Shown piece after piece: positions 48,523 to 49,053 of a stretch of DNA of 49,053 nucleotides (the first letter of the stretch is position 1; each line of letters begins with the position of its first letter). Below the pieces are notes generated by a model. That model saw only the letters and a program-made list of their open reading frames with translations, was not told the DNA's origin and did not search any database. This DNA comes from Lachnospiraceae bacterium (GTDB lineage Bacteria > Bacillota > Clostridia > Lachnospirales > Lachnospiraceae): NCBI GenBank assembly GCA_022790855.1, contig JAAVYA010000002.1, positions 1-49,053 of the forward strand, in the 5' to 3' direction. A program made the position numbers and the translations under genes.

Positions 48523-49053
48523 ATGAAAGAAAAGAAGAATACCGGCTCACAGCGAAGAAAAGGGTTTCGCAGCCTGACGGCTATGTTGATATCGATTATC
48601 TTTATCATGGTCGCCATTCCTACGGTAGGTCTGGCATGTTTGGGAATTTTTTATCTGCGTCAGTCTATGGACGAATCTTTCGAGTTATATGAAGAGTCTA
48701 TGACAGACGGATACAAGATGGAGATTAAGTCCCAGGTACAAGGGGCATTATCGGTGATACAGAGTTTTTATGACAGAAGTCAAGACGGCGAGCTGACAGA
48801 GGAAGAAGCTAAGCAGATGGCTGCGGAAGCAGTTCGTCATATGCGCTATCGGGATGACGCGTCCGGTTATATCTGGATTGACGGAGCGGATTATGTGCTG
48901 GTCATGCATCCGGTACTGACAGAACAAGAAGGGACGAACCGGTATGATTTGACGGATCAGAACGGCGTGAAGGTAACCCAGAGCGTGGTTTCGGTTGCTC
49001 AAAGCGGCGGCGGATACAACGAATTCTACTTTACCAAGTCAGATGGAGTGACA
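48523..49053 (+). CDS. Methyl-accepting chemotaxis protein, N-terminal part (cut by window edge)
   Basis: The frame is open from ATG 48523 (GGGGGG upstream) to the window end, 177 codons. A basic N-terminus and membrane helix (LTAMLISIIFIMVAIPTVGLA) lead into an extracellular sCache-type sensor: EIKSQVQGALSVIQSFYDR, AVRHMRYRDDASGYIWIDGA, YVLVMHPVLTEQEGTNRYDL, with GGGYNEFYFTK at the edge. Such domains bind small acids. The HAMP and signalling domains would lie to the right; a Cache histidine kinase or diguanylate cyclase is possible until that part is seen. Confidence 0.7.
   Translation, partial: MKEKKNTGSQRRKGFRSLTAMLISIIFIMVAIPTVGLACLGIFYLRQSMDESFELYEESMTDGYKMEIKSQVQGALSVIQSFYDRSQDGELTEEEAKQMAAEAVRHMRYRDDASGYIWIDGADYVLVMHPVLTEQEGTNRYDLTDQNGVKVTQSVVSVAQSGGGYNEFYFTKSDGVT

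Noticed and set aside
1..49053. tRNA, rRNA or CRISPR arrays
   Set aside because: No cloverleaf, no conserved rRNA stretch and no regularly spaced repeat-spacer pattern were found by reading.

Overview
The window looks like a chromosome of an anaerobic Firmicute, most likely a Lachnospiraceae/Clostridium cluster XIVa gut bacterium. Supporting signs are strong AGGAGG-type ribosome binding sites, moderate GC, many ATGA overlaps, a ydjGHI-type operon, a clostridial 4-hydroxybutyryl-CoA dehydratase and sigma-54 control of fermentation genes. Species cannot be fixed from sequence alone. Both ends cut genes: an acetyltransferase tail on the left and a chemoreceptor head on the right.

Layout. (1) 1-1800: GNAT tail and a decayed mobile-element scar, a tyrosine integrase without its N-terminus abutting a ParM-like actin fragment. 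(2) 1878-11157: a seven-gene operon behind a sigma-A promoter, encoding a membrane GGDEF protein, VTC-domain protein, DUF4956 membrane protein, CotH-like kinase, membrane-anchored glycosidase-like protein, HEAT-repeat protein and processive GT2 synthase. I read it as a diguanylate-cyclase-linked synthase-type exopolysaccharide system. (3) 11158-12242: a non-coding island bounded by a perfect inverted repeat and holding a frameshifted small type I toxin-like gene. (4) 12243-30118: a Wzx/Wzy-type polysaccharide locus led by an SF2 helicase with helicase-associated repeats. It carries an initiating phosphoglycosyltransferase, two GT4 enzymes, a polymerase, a flippase, an asparagine-synthetase-like protein, CapA, and a gene set matching synthesis of UDP-2,3-diacetamido-2,3-dideoxyglucuronic acid. 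(5) 30119-36222: a repeat-rich block with a ydjI-ydjG-ydjH operon, gene remnants, and inverted pairs of two repeat families at its borders.

(6) 36155-47610 is the most interesting part. Four near-perfect -24/-12 sigma-54 promoters precede a 3-hydroxyacyl-CoA dehydrogenase/thiolase/iron alcohol dehydrogenase operon, a DUF362 protein with a 92-residue companion, a cyclase-family hydrolase and a 4-hydroxybutyryl-CoA dehydratase. The sigma-54 factor itself and a PAS-containing sigma-54 activator are encoded among them. This reads as one self-contained regulon for anaerobic conversion of a C4 hydroxy-acid (or its precursor) through crotonyl-CoA toward acetyl-CoA. The crotonase and CoA-transferase steps are not in the window. 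(7) 47660-49053: a Phd/PIN toxin-antitoxin pair and a Cache-type chemoreceptor.

Functions are inferred from family motifs read by eye; no database search was run.
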